Shown in pieces: positions 35,175 to 44,490 of a stretch of 64,000 nucleotides of DNA. Every line of letters begins with the position of its first letter. Position 1 is the stretch's first letter. The notes below the pieces were generated by a model, which did not search any database, had not been told where the DNA came from, and worked only from the letters and a program-made list of their open reading frames with translations. The translations under genes and the position numbers were made by a program. Origin of the DNA: Seohaeicola sp024304985 (GTDB lineage Bacteria; Pseudomonadota; Alphaproteobacteria; Rhodobacterales; Rhodobacteraceae); assembly GCF_028802875.1 (NCBI RefSeq), contig NZ_JARAMP010000012.1:62001-126000 (forward strand). The letters run 5' to 3'.

Positions 35175-37118
35175 TCATTCGATGCGGTTGATTTGCGGTG
35201 CCGGTTGCAAATACCGCCACGCCAGCAGCCCGACCAGCGCCACCGCGCCAATAATGTCGGTCGACGGCGCTGCATAGAACAGTAACGCAGCAACAGACAG
35301 GAACAGCACCCTGCCGAATCCCGACAGCCTTCCCCGGAACCAGCCGCTCGTTCCGACGCTGACGGCGAAGACCGCAGCGCTCGCCACCGCAAGATCCATG
35401 AAGATCTGCCCGGTGTTCCCCTGCGCCAGGATACCCGGCCTGAAGACAAACAGGAACGGCACCACATAGATCGCCCCGGCCAGCATCAGCGCCCGCCACG
35501 CCACTTTCCAGAAATTGGCCCCAGCTAGCGCCGCCGCCGCGTATACACTTGAACAGACAGGTGGCGTGATGGCCGACAGAATCGCATAATAAAAGACGAA
35601 AAGATGCGCCGTTAGTTCGGGCAGGCCAAGACGCACGAGGCTCGGCGCGGCAATCGCCGCCGCCAGGACGTAGGAGGCTGTCGTCGGAACATCCATGCCC
35701 AGCAGGATTGCCAGCAACGCCGCCAGCACCAATGCGACGATCAGCCCGTGATCAGACATCGAGAACAGCAGGTTGGAGATTTTCACCCCGGCACCTGTCG
35801 CGGTCAGAACCTTGACGACGATGGCGGCGCAGGCCAGCAGCGCGGCGATCATCACCAGCGCCCGTCCTGCTTCCACCATCCCCTGGTAGATATCGCGGGC
35901 CAGCGTTGTCCAGCAGGCCACCACGCCTTGCTCTCTGGCCTCGTGGCCGAAAGGACGCACCAGAGCGCAGGCCATGACCAGCATGATGATCGCGCCGGCC
36001 CCAGCATAGCTCGGCGTGTAGCCGTTGAACAAGAGATAGATCATCGCGGCGATGGGAAGAAACAGCGGGATCGACTTGTCGAGGGCCAGGAATTCCGCCG
36101 GCCTGGGTATTTCGCTCCTTGGCGTCGGTTGCAGCCCTGTCCGGCGCGCATAGAGATCCACCCCGAGCCATACGGCAAGATAGTAGAGAAACGCCGGACC
36201 GATCGCCGCAATGGCAATCTGAGTATAGGGAATGTTCAGGAATTCGGCCATGATGAAGGCCGCCGCCCCCATCACGGGCGGCGTAAGCTGGCCCGCAGAG
36301 GAAGCCACCGCCTCGACCGCGCCGGCAAAGGCCGACGGATACCCGAGCCGCTTCATCGTGGGAATGGTGACCGAACCCGTCGCCATGACATTGGCCACGG
36401 CAGAACCGGTGACCGTCCCGAACATTGCCGAAGACAGGGCACAGACCTTTGCAGGGCCGCCGTAAGAGCGCCCGGCGATCCATGTGGCCATTTTCATGAA
36501 GGCATCTGTTGCGCCCGTGGACAGCAGCAGCGCCCCCAGAAGCACATAGATCACGATGACCCGAGCCCCGATATCCGCGAGATAGCCGAAGATTCCGGTG
36601 GTGGAGCTGTAGAACGTTTCAACCGCCGTCCGTGCAGAGACACGCGGCGGGCGCCAGCCCCCGTCAATCAGATCGTAGCCGAAATAGAAGTAGAGCAAGG
36701 TGCAAAGCGCCAGCAGCGGCAGGAACCAGCCGATGACCCGGCGCGCCGCTTCGAGCGTCAGCACGATGGCCAGCAAGGCGGCCACCTTGTCGAGCGGTCC
36801 GTAGTGCACCATAATATCGGAAAAGCGATCCCGGTTCACGATCACATAAAGGCATACACCCATGGCCAACATCCCGAGCGCGATGTCCACGATCTGTTCC
36901 AGCCCGCTTCGATTGCCGGTCCGGGACACCCGCCAGGCATGAAGAAAGAACGCGCCGCCGATTCCGAAACCGATGAAAATCGGGCGTTGAACCAGCGGGG
37001 CGAACTGTCCGAACAGGGAATTGTAGAAATGCAGCGCGACGAATGCCGCGAAAAGTAGACCGAGTGCCTGCTCTCCGCGCCGTTCCCTGAACGATCTGGC
37101 GGTCAAAGTCTGTGTCAT
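35175..37118 (-). CDS. TRAP transporter fused permease (DctQM, TAXI type)
   Basis: Integral membrane protein of 647 aa from the ATG at 37118, with GGGAGAAC upstream. About 16-18 hydrophobic segments: a DctQ-like four-helix N-terminus fused to a DctM-like body with FGTVTGSAVANVMATGSVTIPTM and LLGMDVPTTASYVLAAAIAAP. Such fusions go with TAXI-family binding proteins, and one is encoded just upstream (37201-38172). Together they form a cation-driven importer of unknown substrate. Confidence 0.93.
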   Translation of the reverse strand: MTQTLTARSFRERRGEQALGLLFAAFVALHFYNSLFGQFAPLVQRPIFIGFGIGGAFFLHAWRVSRTGNRSGLEQIVDIALGMLAMGVCLYVIVNRDRFSDIMVHYGPLDKVAALLAIVLTLEAARRVIGWFLPLLALCTLLYFYFGYDLIDGGWRPPRVSARTAVETFYSSTTGIFGYLADIGARVIVIYVLLGALLLSTGATDAFMKMATWIAGRSYGGPAKVCALSSAMFGTVTGSAVANVMATGSVTIPTMKRLGYPSAFAGAVEAVASSAGQLTPPVMGAAAFIMAEFLNIPYTQIAIAAIGPAFLYYLAVWLGVDLYARRTGLQPTPRSEIPRPAEFLALDKSIPLFLPIAAMIYLLFNGYTPSYAGAGAIIMLVMACALVRPFGHEAREQGVVACWTTLARDIYQGMVEAGRALVMIAALLACAAIVVKVLTATGAGVKISNLLFSMSDHGLIVALVLAALLAILLGMDVPTTASYVLAAAIAAPSLVRLGLPELTAHLFVFYYAILSAITPPVCSSVYAAAALAGANFWKVAWRALMLAGAIYVVPFLFVFRPGILAQGNTGQIFMDLAVASAAVFAVSVGTSGWFRGRLSGFGRVLFLSVAALLFYAAPSTDIIGAVALVGLLAWRYLQPAPQINRIE

Positions 37119-37200
37119 GTTCTCTCCCAAGTCGGCGAGGTGTGCTCGGCACCCCGCCTGGTCAGTTCGCGTGACCCTTCTAGTCGACCGAGATGCCGGT

Positions 37201-38172
37201 TCAGTTTCCGGCTACTTCTCTCCAGTAGCGTTCCGCACCCGGATGATAGGCGACACCCGACTCCATCGTCTCGACGGCATCCGCGGCGATGTCGTAATCG
37301 GCGAGTTGCGGCCAGGCTTCGACCAGCAACGCCATGTTCTGGTGAATGCTGCGGGCGATGTCATAGGCGGTCTCATCATCCATCACGCCGGTGCGGGTCA
37401 GGAAGAAAACGTTCAGCTTGGGCACCCGGATCGCCTCGGAATCCGGAATCAGCCCCGCGGGAAGGGTTGTGAACCCGGTGCCCTCCATATCATCTGTCGC
37501 GGCTTTCTCCTGCTCTTCGGTGAAGCCGATCAACCGCATCTTGTTACTGGTCATCAACTCCTGAAGAGAGGCATCGACAGCGTCCGCGGCCCCGTATTTG
37601 CTGTAGCCGATGATCTGGCGGTTCTTGATGCCTTCCACCGCGTCACCCACGGCACCATGCACCAGATCGGCGTTGATGTCGAACATCGACAGCACATTGG
37701 TCGTCAAGGTCTCGGCGGCGGATCCCCGGATGCCGGGATTGAACTTCTTCCCGTCCAGTTCGCCGAGCGTCGTCACGCCCGACTCCTCGGTCACGGCAAT
37801 CAGCAGGATTGAGGCGCTGTAGGGATATAGTGCAACCGTGTCGGGAATGGCGTTGCCTTCGAACTTGCCAGTGCCATTTCGGGCCGAAATCAGAATGTCC
37901 GTGGTGGCAAGACCGAGATCAATTTCGTCCCGCGCCAGGCGCAGCACATTGTCAACGCTGGCGCCGGTCTCGATCACGTTGACGGTGGTATCTGCAATGC
38001 CGGTCTCGATCGCCTTGCTCATCGCGACGGAAATCGTGAAGTGGCTGGATGTCGGGCTGGTCGTACCCATCGTGATGTCCTTGGCGGAGACCACCCCGCC
38101 GGCAAGCATGGCAGCCAGCGCCGCCGCGGTGCCGATTGCCGCCCAGTATTTGGTCAACTTACGTTCGAACAT
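37201..38172 (-). CDS. TAXI-family TRAP transporter solute-binding protein
   Basis: Precursor of 323 aa with a signal peptide (AALAAMLAGGVVSAK, cut expected near residue 30). The mature protein begins ITMGTTSPTSSHF, and has DEIDLGLATTD and the conserved block LDGKKFNPGIRGSAAETL. It binds the solute in the periplasm for the fused permease encoded 82 bases further on. Preceded by a CoA-transferase gene pair on the same strand, so uptake and CoA activation are probably co-expressed. Confidence 0.92.
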   Translation of the reverse strand: MFERKLTKYWAAIGTAAALAAMLAGGVVSAKDITMGTTSPTSSHFTISVAMSKAIETGIADTTVNVIETGASVDNVLRLARDEIDLGLATTDILISARNGTGKFEGNAIPDTVALYPYSASILLIAVTEESGVTTLGELDGKKFNPGIRGSAAETLTTNVLSMFDINADLVHGAVGDAVEGIKNRQIIGYSKYGAADAVDASLQELMTSNKMRLIGFTEEQEKAATDDMEGTGFTTLPAGLIPDSEAIRVPKLNVFFLTRTGVMDDETAYDIARSIHQNMALLVEAWPQLADYDIAADAVETMESGVAYHPGAERYWREVAGN

Positions 38173-38218
38173 TTCTTCCTCCCAGTTGTTGTTGAACAGT
38201 TGGTTGCAGCCGACACGA

Positions 38219-38986
38219 TCAGGCGCGCAGGGCCCCCGATGTGTCGATCCGCTCTCTCAGGACGCGAAGTTCTTCCTCCGTTGGCGGCCGCGTCTGCGGC
38301 ACGTCGTCCCTTATCGCCAGATCGAAGCCCGTATGACGCTGGACCTCTTCCGGCGTGTTGCCCGCATGGACCGATCTTAACCGCATCCGCAGCGTTATCG
38401 CGTCGAAATCCATAACGGCGCGCGGTGTCACCACAAACCGCGGCCCTTCCTTGGTCAGTCCGGCCGTCCGTTTCGCTTCGGGACCAGAAAGATGCCCCGG
38501 TATGGTGATGAAGTCCACCTTTTCCACGAAGTTGCGCGCGCTATGCACCGTGGGGCAGATGTAGAACCGCGTGGAGGTGTGGCAGTAGGACAGGTTGGCA
38601 GCCCCCGGCCCGCGCATCTTTGGCGCGTGCAGCGTCCCGCCGACATGGTGCAGGTTGATGTTGCCGTAAGCGTCATGCTGCAAACCGCTGTGAAAGAAGA
38701 AGTCCAGGCCATGATGGCTGTGGCCAAAAAGTTCGATGAATGTTTCGGCCGCCTCGCAGCGGCCAAGCGCCCGGTCGTCCAGCATCGAGGGATAAAGACG
38801 CCCCGGCTGCGGGTTGAAGAACATCTCTCCGCCGACTGTCAGGTTGGGGGCGTGCATCTCGCGCGCCAGCGCGATCGCCGCCATCGGGACCAAGGCGGCG
38901 GCACCCGCCGCGCCCAGTTCGCCATCAGCCAGGTCGCGGGCCAGCACCACGACCATCTGCTCCAAGGGTGAGGCCGCCGCGCTCAT
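38219..38986 (-). CDS. CoA-transferase, beta subunit (GctB/IpdB-like)
   Basis: Protein of 255 aa, family I CoA-transferase beta fold. A glutamate at position 54 (VGGEMFFNP) matches the place of the active-site Glu of glutaconate CoA-transferase beta, which would favour a true CoA-transferase. The similar steroid ring-opening hydrolase IpdAB uses the same fold, so hydrolase activity cannot be excluded. Its start overlaps the alpha gene stop by four bases. Confidence 0.87.
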   Translation of the reverse strand: MSAAASPLEQMVVVLARDLADGELGAAGAAALVPMAAIALAREMHAPNLTVGGEMFFNPQPGRLYPSMLDDRALGRCEAAETFIELFGHSHHGLDFFFHSGLQHDAYGNINLHHVGGTLHAPKMRGPGAANLSYCHTSTRFYICPTVHSARNFVEKVDFITIPGHLSGPEAKRTAGLTKEGPRFVVTPRAVMDFDAITLRMRLRSVHAGNTPEEVQRHTGFDLAIRDDVPQTRPPTEEELRVLRERIDTSGALRA

Positions 38987-39921
38987 CTGTCCTGCGCCTC
39001 CGCTTCCAGCCGCGCGAGATACCGGGCTCCCCCGATTGCCACAATATAGTCATCCTGGCTTTTTGGCTCGGTGACATGGCGCGCGATATAGGCCTCCAGC
39101 CCCGCGCGGTCGCCGGCGCGCGCGGCATCCCCAAGATCGGCGTAGGCTTCGATATGCTCCTCGTCCATCGCATAGTTGGGAAAGCTCGCGGTCGGGTGTG
39201 CGCCGTAAGGCACCTCGACCATCGCATCGACATAATGCGCCGGCACCGTGACCCGCGACGGATCGTCCAAAACCACCTCGTCCGGCACGATCCGGTCCAC
39301 GCTGGCAATCACCATATCCGACGCGCGCGCCATCAGCTGATCGGCATAGACCATCGTGCTCAGATGGCGCAGGTTCCCCCAGCGGTCGGCTTCCTGCGCA
39401 TGCAGAAAGGTGACGCGGGGGCGGATCGGCCCGACCGCGTGAATGCGCCGCCCGGTGAAGGGGCAGCCGATCTCGCGCAGCAGCGGATTGTGCTTCAGCA
39501 CGTCGGAGCCGCGCAGCGCGTCGATCGGCTGAAACGGCACCCCGTGTGCCGAGGCCATGAGCCCGCCCACCACGGTCAGCGCGTCCAGCGCGTGGGCGGT
39601 CACCTGCCCCGCCTCGACCGCGCTTCGGAAATTGGGGCAGAGACGGTTTTCAAGCGTGACGCCGGGAATGAACACCTGTTCGACCGCCCCGGCGGCGATC
39701 ATCAGGTCGATGTCATACCCCGCGCCGGGCGAGGAATAGAGATGCAGGCCATCGGCGCCCGCCGCCAACAAGGCGCGCACCAACGCGACCGGCCGCCCCT
39801 GTTTGAACAACCCGCCGAGGCAGAGCTCAGGACGGTCCCGCAAAGCATCCCTGGCCAGAAGCGCAGCGTCCTCCATGCCCATGACTTTGCTGTCACGCGT
39901 AAGTATCCTTTGGCCGTCCAT
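38983..39921 (-). CDS. CoA-transferase, alpha subunit (GctA/IpdA-like)
   Basis: Protein of 312 aa. Shows the family features GGLFKQGRPVALVRALLAAGADGLHLYSS (conserved loop near residue 37-65) and FLHAQEADRWGNLRH, where relatives have the HAxxADxxGN signature. Pairs with the beta subunit to form the active heteromer. Together with the TAXI transporter it resembles uptake-and-activation cassettes for carboxylic acids. Confidence 0.88.
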   Translation of the reverse strand: MDGQRILTRDSKVMGMEDAALLARDALRDRPELCLGGLFKQGRPVALVRALLAAGADGLHLYSSPGAGYDIDLMIAAGAVEQVFIPGVTLENRLCPNFRSAVEAGQVTAHALDALTVVGGLMASAHGVPFQPIDALRGSDVLKHNPLLREIGCPFTGRRIHAVGPIRPRVTFLHAQEADRWGNLRHLSTMVYADQLMARASDMVIASVDRIVPDEVVLDDPSRVTVPAHYVDAMVEVPYGAHPTASFPNYAMDEEHIEAYADLGDAARAGDRAGLEAYIARHVTEPKSQDDYIVAIGGARYLARLEAEAQDR

Positions 39922-40089
39922 CGTATGAGTTGCGCCCCGTCGTTTCTGTTGTCGCGCGGGAATTCAGGTCACCGCGCAGATCAAAGATATTGCATTTCGC
40001 GCATTTCGTCTCTCTTCGGCACCGGCGACGCATGATCGAACACATATGTGCGGAGATATGCGCCGACATCCTCCCGGCGCTCTAACGGT

Positions 40090-41505
40090 TTAAAGCAGAC
40101 CCGTGGCGACGATCAGAGCAACGAGCAGAATGCTCGAAACCCCGAACATTCCATTCCAGCGCATTCCTATCGTTACGGGCGATTCCCGCACGATGGCAGA
40201 AGCATAGACAACAGCGGTGATTGCGGGTCCCATGCAGACGATGCTGCTCCAGCCGCCTGCTAGGGACAGGCCCAGAGCGAGTGGCGACAGGCCCTCTACG
40301 CCAATTCGGTTCACCACTTCCGCCAGCAGAACCACCGAGATCATCGGGTGCACGCCCGCAAGCCCGGTCAGGAACACCGTAAAGATCAACAGCACAACGG
40401 TCAGGACCGGCCGCGCGGCGATCCAGCCAAGGTGATCCGCGATCCATTCGACCGGCACGATCTCCAGGGCAACAAGCCCGATAAACCCCGCCGAGGCGAT
40501 CACGCTCATCTCGGTGGCGAATCCCGGTGACTGGGCAACGAATCGGCGCGACGTGTCGGAAATGCCGCCAAGACCGCCGCGCAGCCCGGACCATAAAAGC
40601 GCATAGACCGGAACGATGGTGATCAGGACGGTCTGGAAGCTGTATTGGGTCGCCCTGTCCAGGAATAATATGGTGGCCCCGAGGAAAAGCACATGGCCCG
40701 CAACGATCAGGACCGCCCACCGGCTCCATCTCGGCAGATTCCCGGTCAGCGCCGGCGCCCGGCCCCGCGCCGAGGGTGGGCGCCGCCATTCCACGGTGTC
40801 GAAAAGCCAGCCAAGCAGAAAGAGAACCCCGGCCAACGCGATGCCGTAAGGTGCCATATCCACCCATTCGAGTCCCGGTATGGTGAGGATCAACAGGTTG
40901 AGAGCGATGCCGAACGGTGTCCAGAAAGTGAGCTAGGAAAACCCCCGCATGCAGGCGCTGACCATACGCCGCTTCCGCGCGGCGTAGACGAATTCATTCA
41001 TCTCCTGACGATGCGCGTGCAGGCCCTTCATGATGACCTCCAGCATCACGCCAAGCCCGCCAAGGTTCAAAAGCACGCCGAACAGGTGCCCGCCCGCCCC
41101 CAGAGACGCGTAGCGACGGCCCGGAGGCTGCAAGGTCAGGAACTCCCCGGCCCCTTCCACAACCCGGTCGTTGGTAGCCGCGATGCGCAGGAAAGCGACA
41201 GCCGTCAGCAGCGCGGACATGAACACGACACGCTCCGCCGATTCCACGAAAACGCCGGTTTCGACCCCTTCGGCCAGCGCCAGAAACGCAACTGCGAGGG
41301 CGAAACCAAGCAGCACCCATCCGACGCGGGCGATGTTGCGAGCCCCGATCGCAAGATAGACGCCGAAAAGCGGCACGACCGCGATGGCAACGCCGCTGTA
41401 GCCGAAGCCACCCTGCACTATGGCACCGCCCAAACAGCACAGCAAACAGACTGCGGCAATCAGGTTGCGCGTGCCGGAGCGTTTCAGGAGCTCACTGGAC
41501 GACAT
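40090..41505 (-). pseudogene. Multi-spanning membrane protein interrupted by an amber codon
   Basis: One continuous reading frame of 472 codons from the ATG at 41505 to 40090, with about 11 hydrophobic segments, is broken only by TAG at 40933-40935 (codon 191). Reading through, MRGFS is followed by LTFWTPFGIALNLLILTIPG with no loss of frame. Motifs such as GVHPMISVVLLAEV and GLSLAGGWSSIVCMGP recall ion-transporter superfamily permeases, but I cannot name the family. It is most likely an inactivated carrier gene; the two halves could also act as separate chains, which seems less likely. Confidence 0.75.
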
Positions 41506-42011
41506 CAGCCCCAATTTCCCAAAGGCGTCCGGTGTGCCGGCGAATCGCCGACTGAGGCCAGCGCGTCGGGCAGAAGGCACGGTAAGTGATGTAGACTATT
41601 GCATCTCCATCCGCAGGGACGCGCAAAGCGCTCATATCGCGAGCGCAGAGACGGCGACCGAACACCCCGGCTGCGCCCCCAGCCCCGTTTCGGAGTGTTT
41701 GCGGAAATCTCGTCTGACGGATGACGGCACACCGGCATCTCTACATGTCTCTTCGTGATTGCGCCCTTGTCTTCCCGACCGTTCACGCCGACACCTTTAG
41801 CCAAGTTCTTCACTTTACTCGCAGAATTCTGGATACGCTGGAGTCAGATCCGGCACGGATGTAGATAGGGAGCATCTTCAAAACTGCCTCAGCGCCGCAA
41901 GGATCACAACGCGATTCTCCTACTCCAACACTTATGTGCAAATGGGTGGTAACCAGAGTTGATAGTGCCGCCAAACATGAGGCAATGTGCGGTTTCAGTG
42001 AGGATCAGGAC
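41506..42011. other. Intergenic region between divergent genes
   Basis: About 500 bases with no convincing gene between the membrane-protein pseudogene (minus) and the MmgE/PrpD gene (plus). It is more AT-rich near 41800-41950 and must hold the promoters for both directions. No copy of the CTAACA-NN-TGTTAG palindrome and no obvious hairpin were found. Confidence 0.4.
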
Positions 42012-43451
42012 ATGATAAGTGATTTCACCTCCCGCTTGTCGCGGTTCGTCGCCGCACCGCACCGGCTGGGCGAGGCTGATGCCGAGCAGGCCGCGCTATG
42101 CGTGGAGGATACGGTCGCCGTCATCTATGGCGGCTGGCACGAGCCGGTAGTCCGCCGGTTGGCGGTACTGGACGGTGGCGGGCCGGTCGACCCGGCGGAG
42201 ACCTGCAAGAAGGACGGCATCGAACGGGCGGCGTTCCTCAACGCGGTCGCCGGTCATGCGCTCGATTTCGACGATGTCCACACGCTCAGCGTCACCCATC
42301 CCAGCGTCATTTTCGTGCCGGCGCTGATGGCGATGGCGGACGCGCGGCCAGACACGGCCAGCCGCGTGGCCTCCGCGCTCGCGGTGGGAACGGCGGTCAA
42401 TATCGCGCTGGGGCAGGTCCTGGGCTTTGGTCACTACGACAAGGGCTGGCACGCCACTTCGACAATCGGCGCTCTGGCGGCAGCGGCGGCGGTCGCGCAT
42501 CAACTCGACCTCGACGAAGCGGCGATCCGCAACGCGCTCTCGCTGGCAGCGTCGCTGGCCGGCGGGTCACAGATCAATTTCGGCACCATGGCGAAACCGA
42601 TCCAGGTCGGAAACGCCGCGCTCGCCGGTTTGCGCGCGGCCCGCATGGCCGAGGCCGGCATCACCGGCGCGCCCGATATTTTCGCGCCGCGCGGGTTCTT
42701 CGATCTTTACGCTAGCCCGGAGGGGCTTGCGGCGGATCCGGCGGACGTGGAGCCGAGGATCGACCTGAGCTCCGTGTCCCGCAAGCTGTATCCCTGCTGC
42801 TATCTCACGCACCGGATGATCGCCGCAGGGCGCCATCTTTACGCCGACCGAGGCGGAGACGCGGTGCCCGAAGGCGTGGCAATCGAGATGACGGTGCCCA
42901 AAGGCGTCATGGCGCCGCTTCACGTCACCGATCCGAAGGACGGAATGGAGGCCAAGTTCTGCGCCGCCTATACCCTTTCGGTGGCGCTGCATCAGGGCCA
43001 GGTCGGGTTGGCGGATTTCGAAGGGGACAGGCCCCGGCGCCCGGAGATCCGCCGCCTGATGGGCATGGTCAGCATCGAAACCGAACCGGATGCTGGGAAG
43101 AACCGCCTCGGCGTGGATCACGGGCAGGTCCATGTCCGCCTGCGCAAGGGCAACCAGACCCTGGCCGAAACCGCGGTTGCGGCGCATCCGGGTTCGCCCT
43201 CGGACCCGGCCACCCCCGCCGAGATTCGGGACAAGATCGCCGATTGCCTTGAGAAATACGGCCGCGACGGGGGAGTGCCGCCTGCCGCCGCGGCATTCCG
43301 GCGGTATCTGCGCGCGCGGCTGCATCTGCCGCCGCTTCCCTACAGCGCTCAGAGACCGGCGATTAGCGGCACCCCGAATCAATGCGCAGCCCGGCAACAG
43401 CCAATTCCGCACCGTCTGAAAGGACAACCTGATGGAGTCGATGATCTATGA
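42012..43451 (+). CDS. MmgE/PrpD family protein
   Basis: Protein of 479 aa related to 2-methylcitrate dehydratase and cis-aconitate decarboxylase. Typical segments: HALDFDDVH near residue 77 (the active-site Asp/His region), GYDKGWHATSTIGALAAAAA-like text at FGHYDKGWHATSTIG, and KLYPCCYLTHRMI. The ATG at 42012 follows GAGGATCAGG. The last 40 residues (beyond about 440) look unlike the family and overlap the following gene by 20 bases, so a late frameshift near 43350 is possible. It heads an operon with an acyl-CoA dehydrogenase pair. Confidence 0.88.
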   Translation: MISDFTSRLSRFVAAPHRLGEADAEQAALCVEDTVAVIYGGWHEPVVRRLAVLDGGGPVDPAETCKKDGIERAAFLNAVAGHALDFDDVHTLSVTHPSVIFVPALMAMADARPDTASRVASALAVGTAVNIALGQVLGFGHYDKGWHATSTIGALAAAAAVAHQLDLDEAAIRNALSLAASLAGGSQINFGTMAKPIQVGNAALAGLRAARMAEAGITGAPDIFAPRGFFDLYASPEGLAADPADVEPRIDLSSVSRKLYPCCYLTHRMIAAGRHLYADRGGDAVPEGVAIEMTVPKGVMAPLHVTDPKDGMEAKFCAAYTLSVALHQGQVGLADFEGDRPRRPEIRRLMGMVSIETEPDAGKNRLGVDHGQVHVRLRKGNQTLAETAVAAHPGSPSDPATPAEIRDKIADCLEKYGRDGGVPPAAAAFRRYLRARLHLPPLPYSAQRPAISGTPNQCAARQQPIPHRLKGQPDGVDDL

Positions 43452-44490
43452 CATGGCCGAGCGGCTTTTCCGCGACCATGTCACCCATGCACTGCGCGAG
43501 AGCGCCTCGGCCGGACAATGCCCCGAGGCGCTCTGGAAGCGGATTGAGGAGGCGGGGCTGACCATGGCTCTGGTGCCCGAGGCCGATGGCGGATTTGGCG
43601 TGCCTGCTGCCGAGGCGCTCGGGCTGGTGCGCATCGCCGGGGCGCATGGCCTGCCCTTGCCGCTTGCCGAAACCCTGATCGCAAACGCGGTGCTGGCGCG
43701 CGCAGGGCTGGACATGCCCGGCGGCAGGCTGACCATCGCCGAAGGCGACACGCTGGTGCTGGAAAGCAGCGCGACGGGCTTTCGAGCCCGTGGACGGCTC
43801 AAGATGGTGCCCTTTGCCCGATGGGCAGACCAGATCGTGACCATCGCCGCGATTGACGGAACCGATCATGTGCTGTCGCTGCCGGTGAAACATCTGACCC
43901 TCGGCCCGGCGCAGGATATCTCCGGGATGCCCCGCGACGATGCCGAGGTCGATCTTGATCTGACCGGGGCCGATATCGCACCGCTGGGCCGGTCAGCTGG
44001 CGGGATGCGCGGGCTGGGCGCGATGATCCGCAGCCTAGCCACGGCGGGGGCGCTGGAAACCATCCTTCGGATGACCGTCGACTACGCCAACGACCGGGTC
44101 CAGTTTGGGCGGCCGATCGGCAAGTTTCAGGCGATTCAGCAATACCTCGCAACCATGGCCGGAGAAACCGCCGCCTCTCGAGTCGCCGCAGAGATGGCCG
44201 CCGACAGCTATGACACGCCCTCCTTTGCGCTGACCGTTGCCGCCGCCAAGAGCCGCACCGGGGAAGCCGCAGAAACGGTCGGGGCGCTGGCCCACCAGAT
44301 TCATGGGGCGATCGGGTATACTCAGGAATTCGCACTGCACCATTTCACTAAACGGATCTGGAGCTGGCGCGACGAGTTCGGCACCGAACTTGACTGGACG
44401 AGGGAGCTGGGCCGTGCCGCGCTGTCGAGCCCCCGGGACACCTTCTGGCATTTCATCACGGACAGCACTGCAAAGGGCGCCTCAGCATGA
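43432..44490 (+). CDS. Acyl-CoA dehydrogenase, beta-type (probably non-catalytic) subunit
   Basis: Protein of 352 aa, short for the family. FGRPIGKFQAIQQYLATMA and QIHGAIGYTQEF are kept, but the FAD/substrate motif SEPG.GSD is missing and the C-terminal base region reads KRIWSWRDEFGTE, the pattern of beta chains in steroid-type alpha2-beta2 dehydrogenases. The next gene, overlapping by four bases, supplies the complementary alpha chain. Confidence 0.88.
   Translation: MESMIYDMAERLFRDHVTHALRESASAGQCPEALWKRIEEAGLTMALVPEADGGFGVPAAEALGLVRIAGAHGLPLPLAETLIANAVLARAGLDMPGGRLTIAEGDTLVLESSATGFRARGRLKMVPFARWADQIVTIAAIDGTDHVLSLPVKHLTLGPAQDISGMPRDDAEVDLDLTGADIAPLGRSAGGMRGLGAMIRSLATAGALETILRMTVDYANDRVQFGRPIGKFQAIQQYLATMAGETAASRVAAEMAADSYDTPSFALTVAAAKSRTGEAAETVGALAHQIHGAIGYTQEFALHHFTKRIWSWRDEFGTELDWTRELGRAALSSPRDTFWHFITDSTAKGASA

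Noticed and set aside
35748..37058. A 436-codon open frame opposite the TRAP permease
   Set aside because: Shadow of the membrane protein gene; charged product with no family resemblance.
38187..38206. A further palindrome-like site (TTGAACAGTTGGTTGC)
   Set aside because: Matches only part of one arm of the operator and lies in a 46-base gap inside an apparent operon.
24028..40935. Possible amber-codon reassignment (two in-frame TAG codons)
   Set aside because: TAG also serves as an ordinary terminal stop (for example 4145-4147, 45633-45635), and one affected gene is independently ruined by an IS, so mutation is the simpler explanation.
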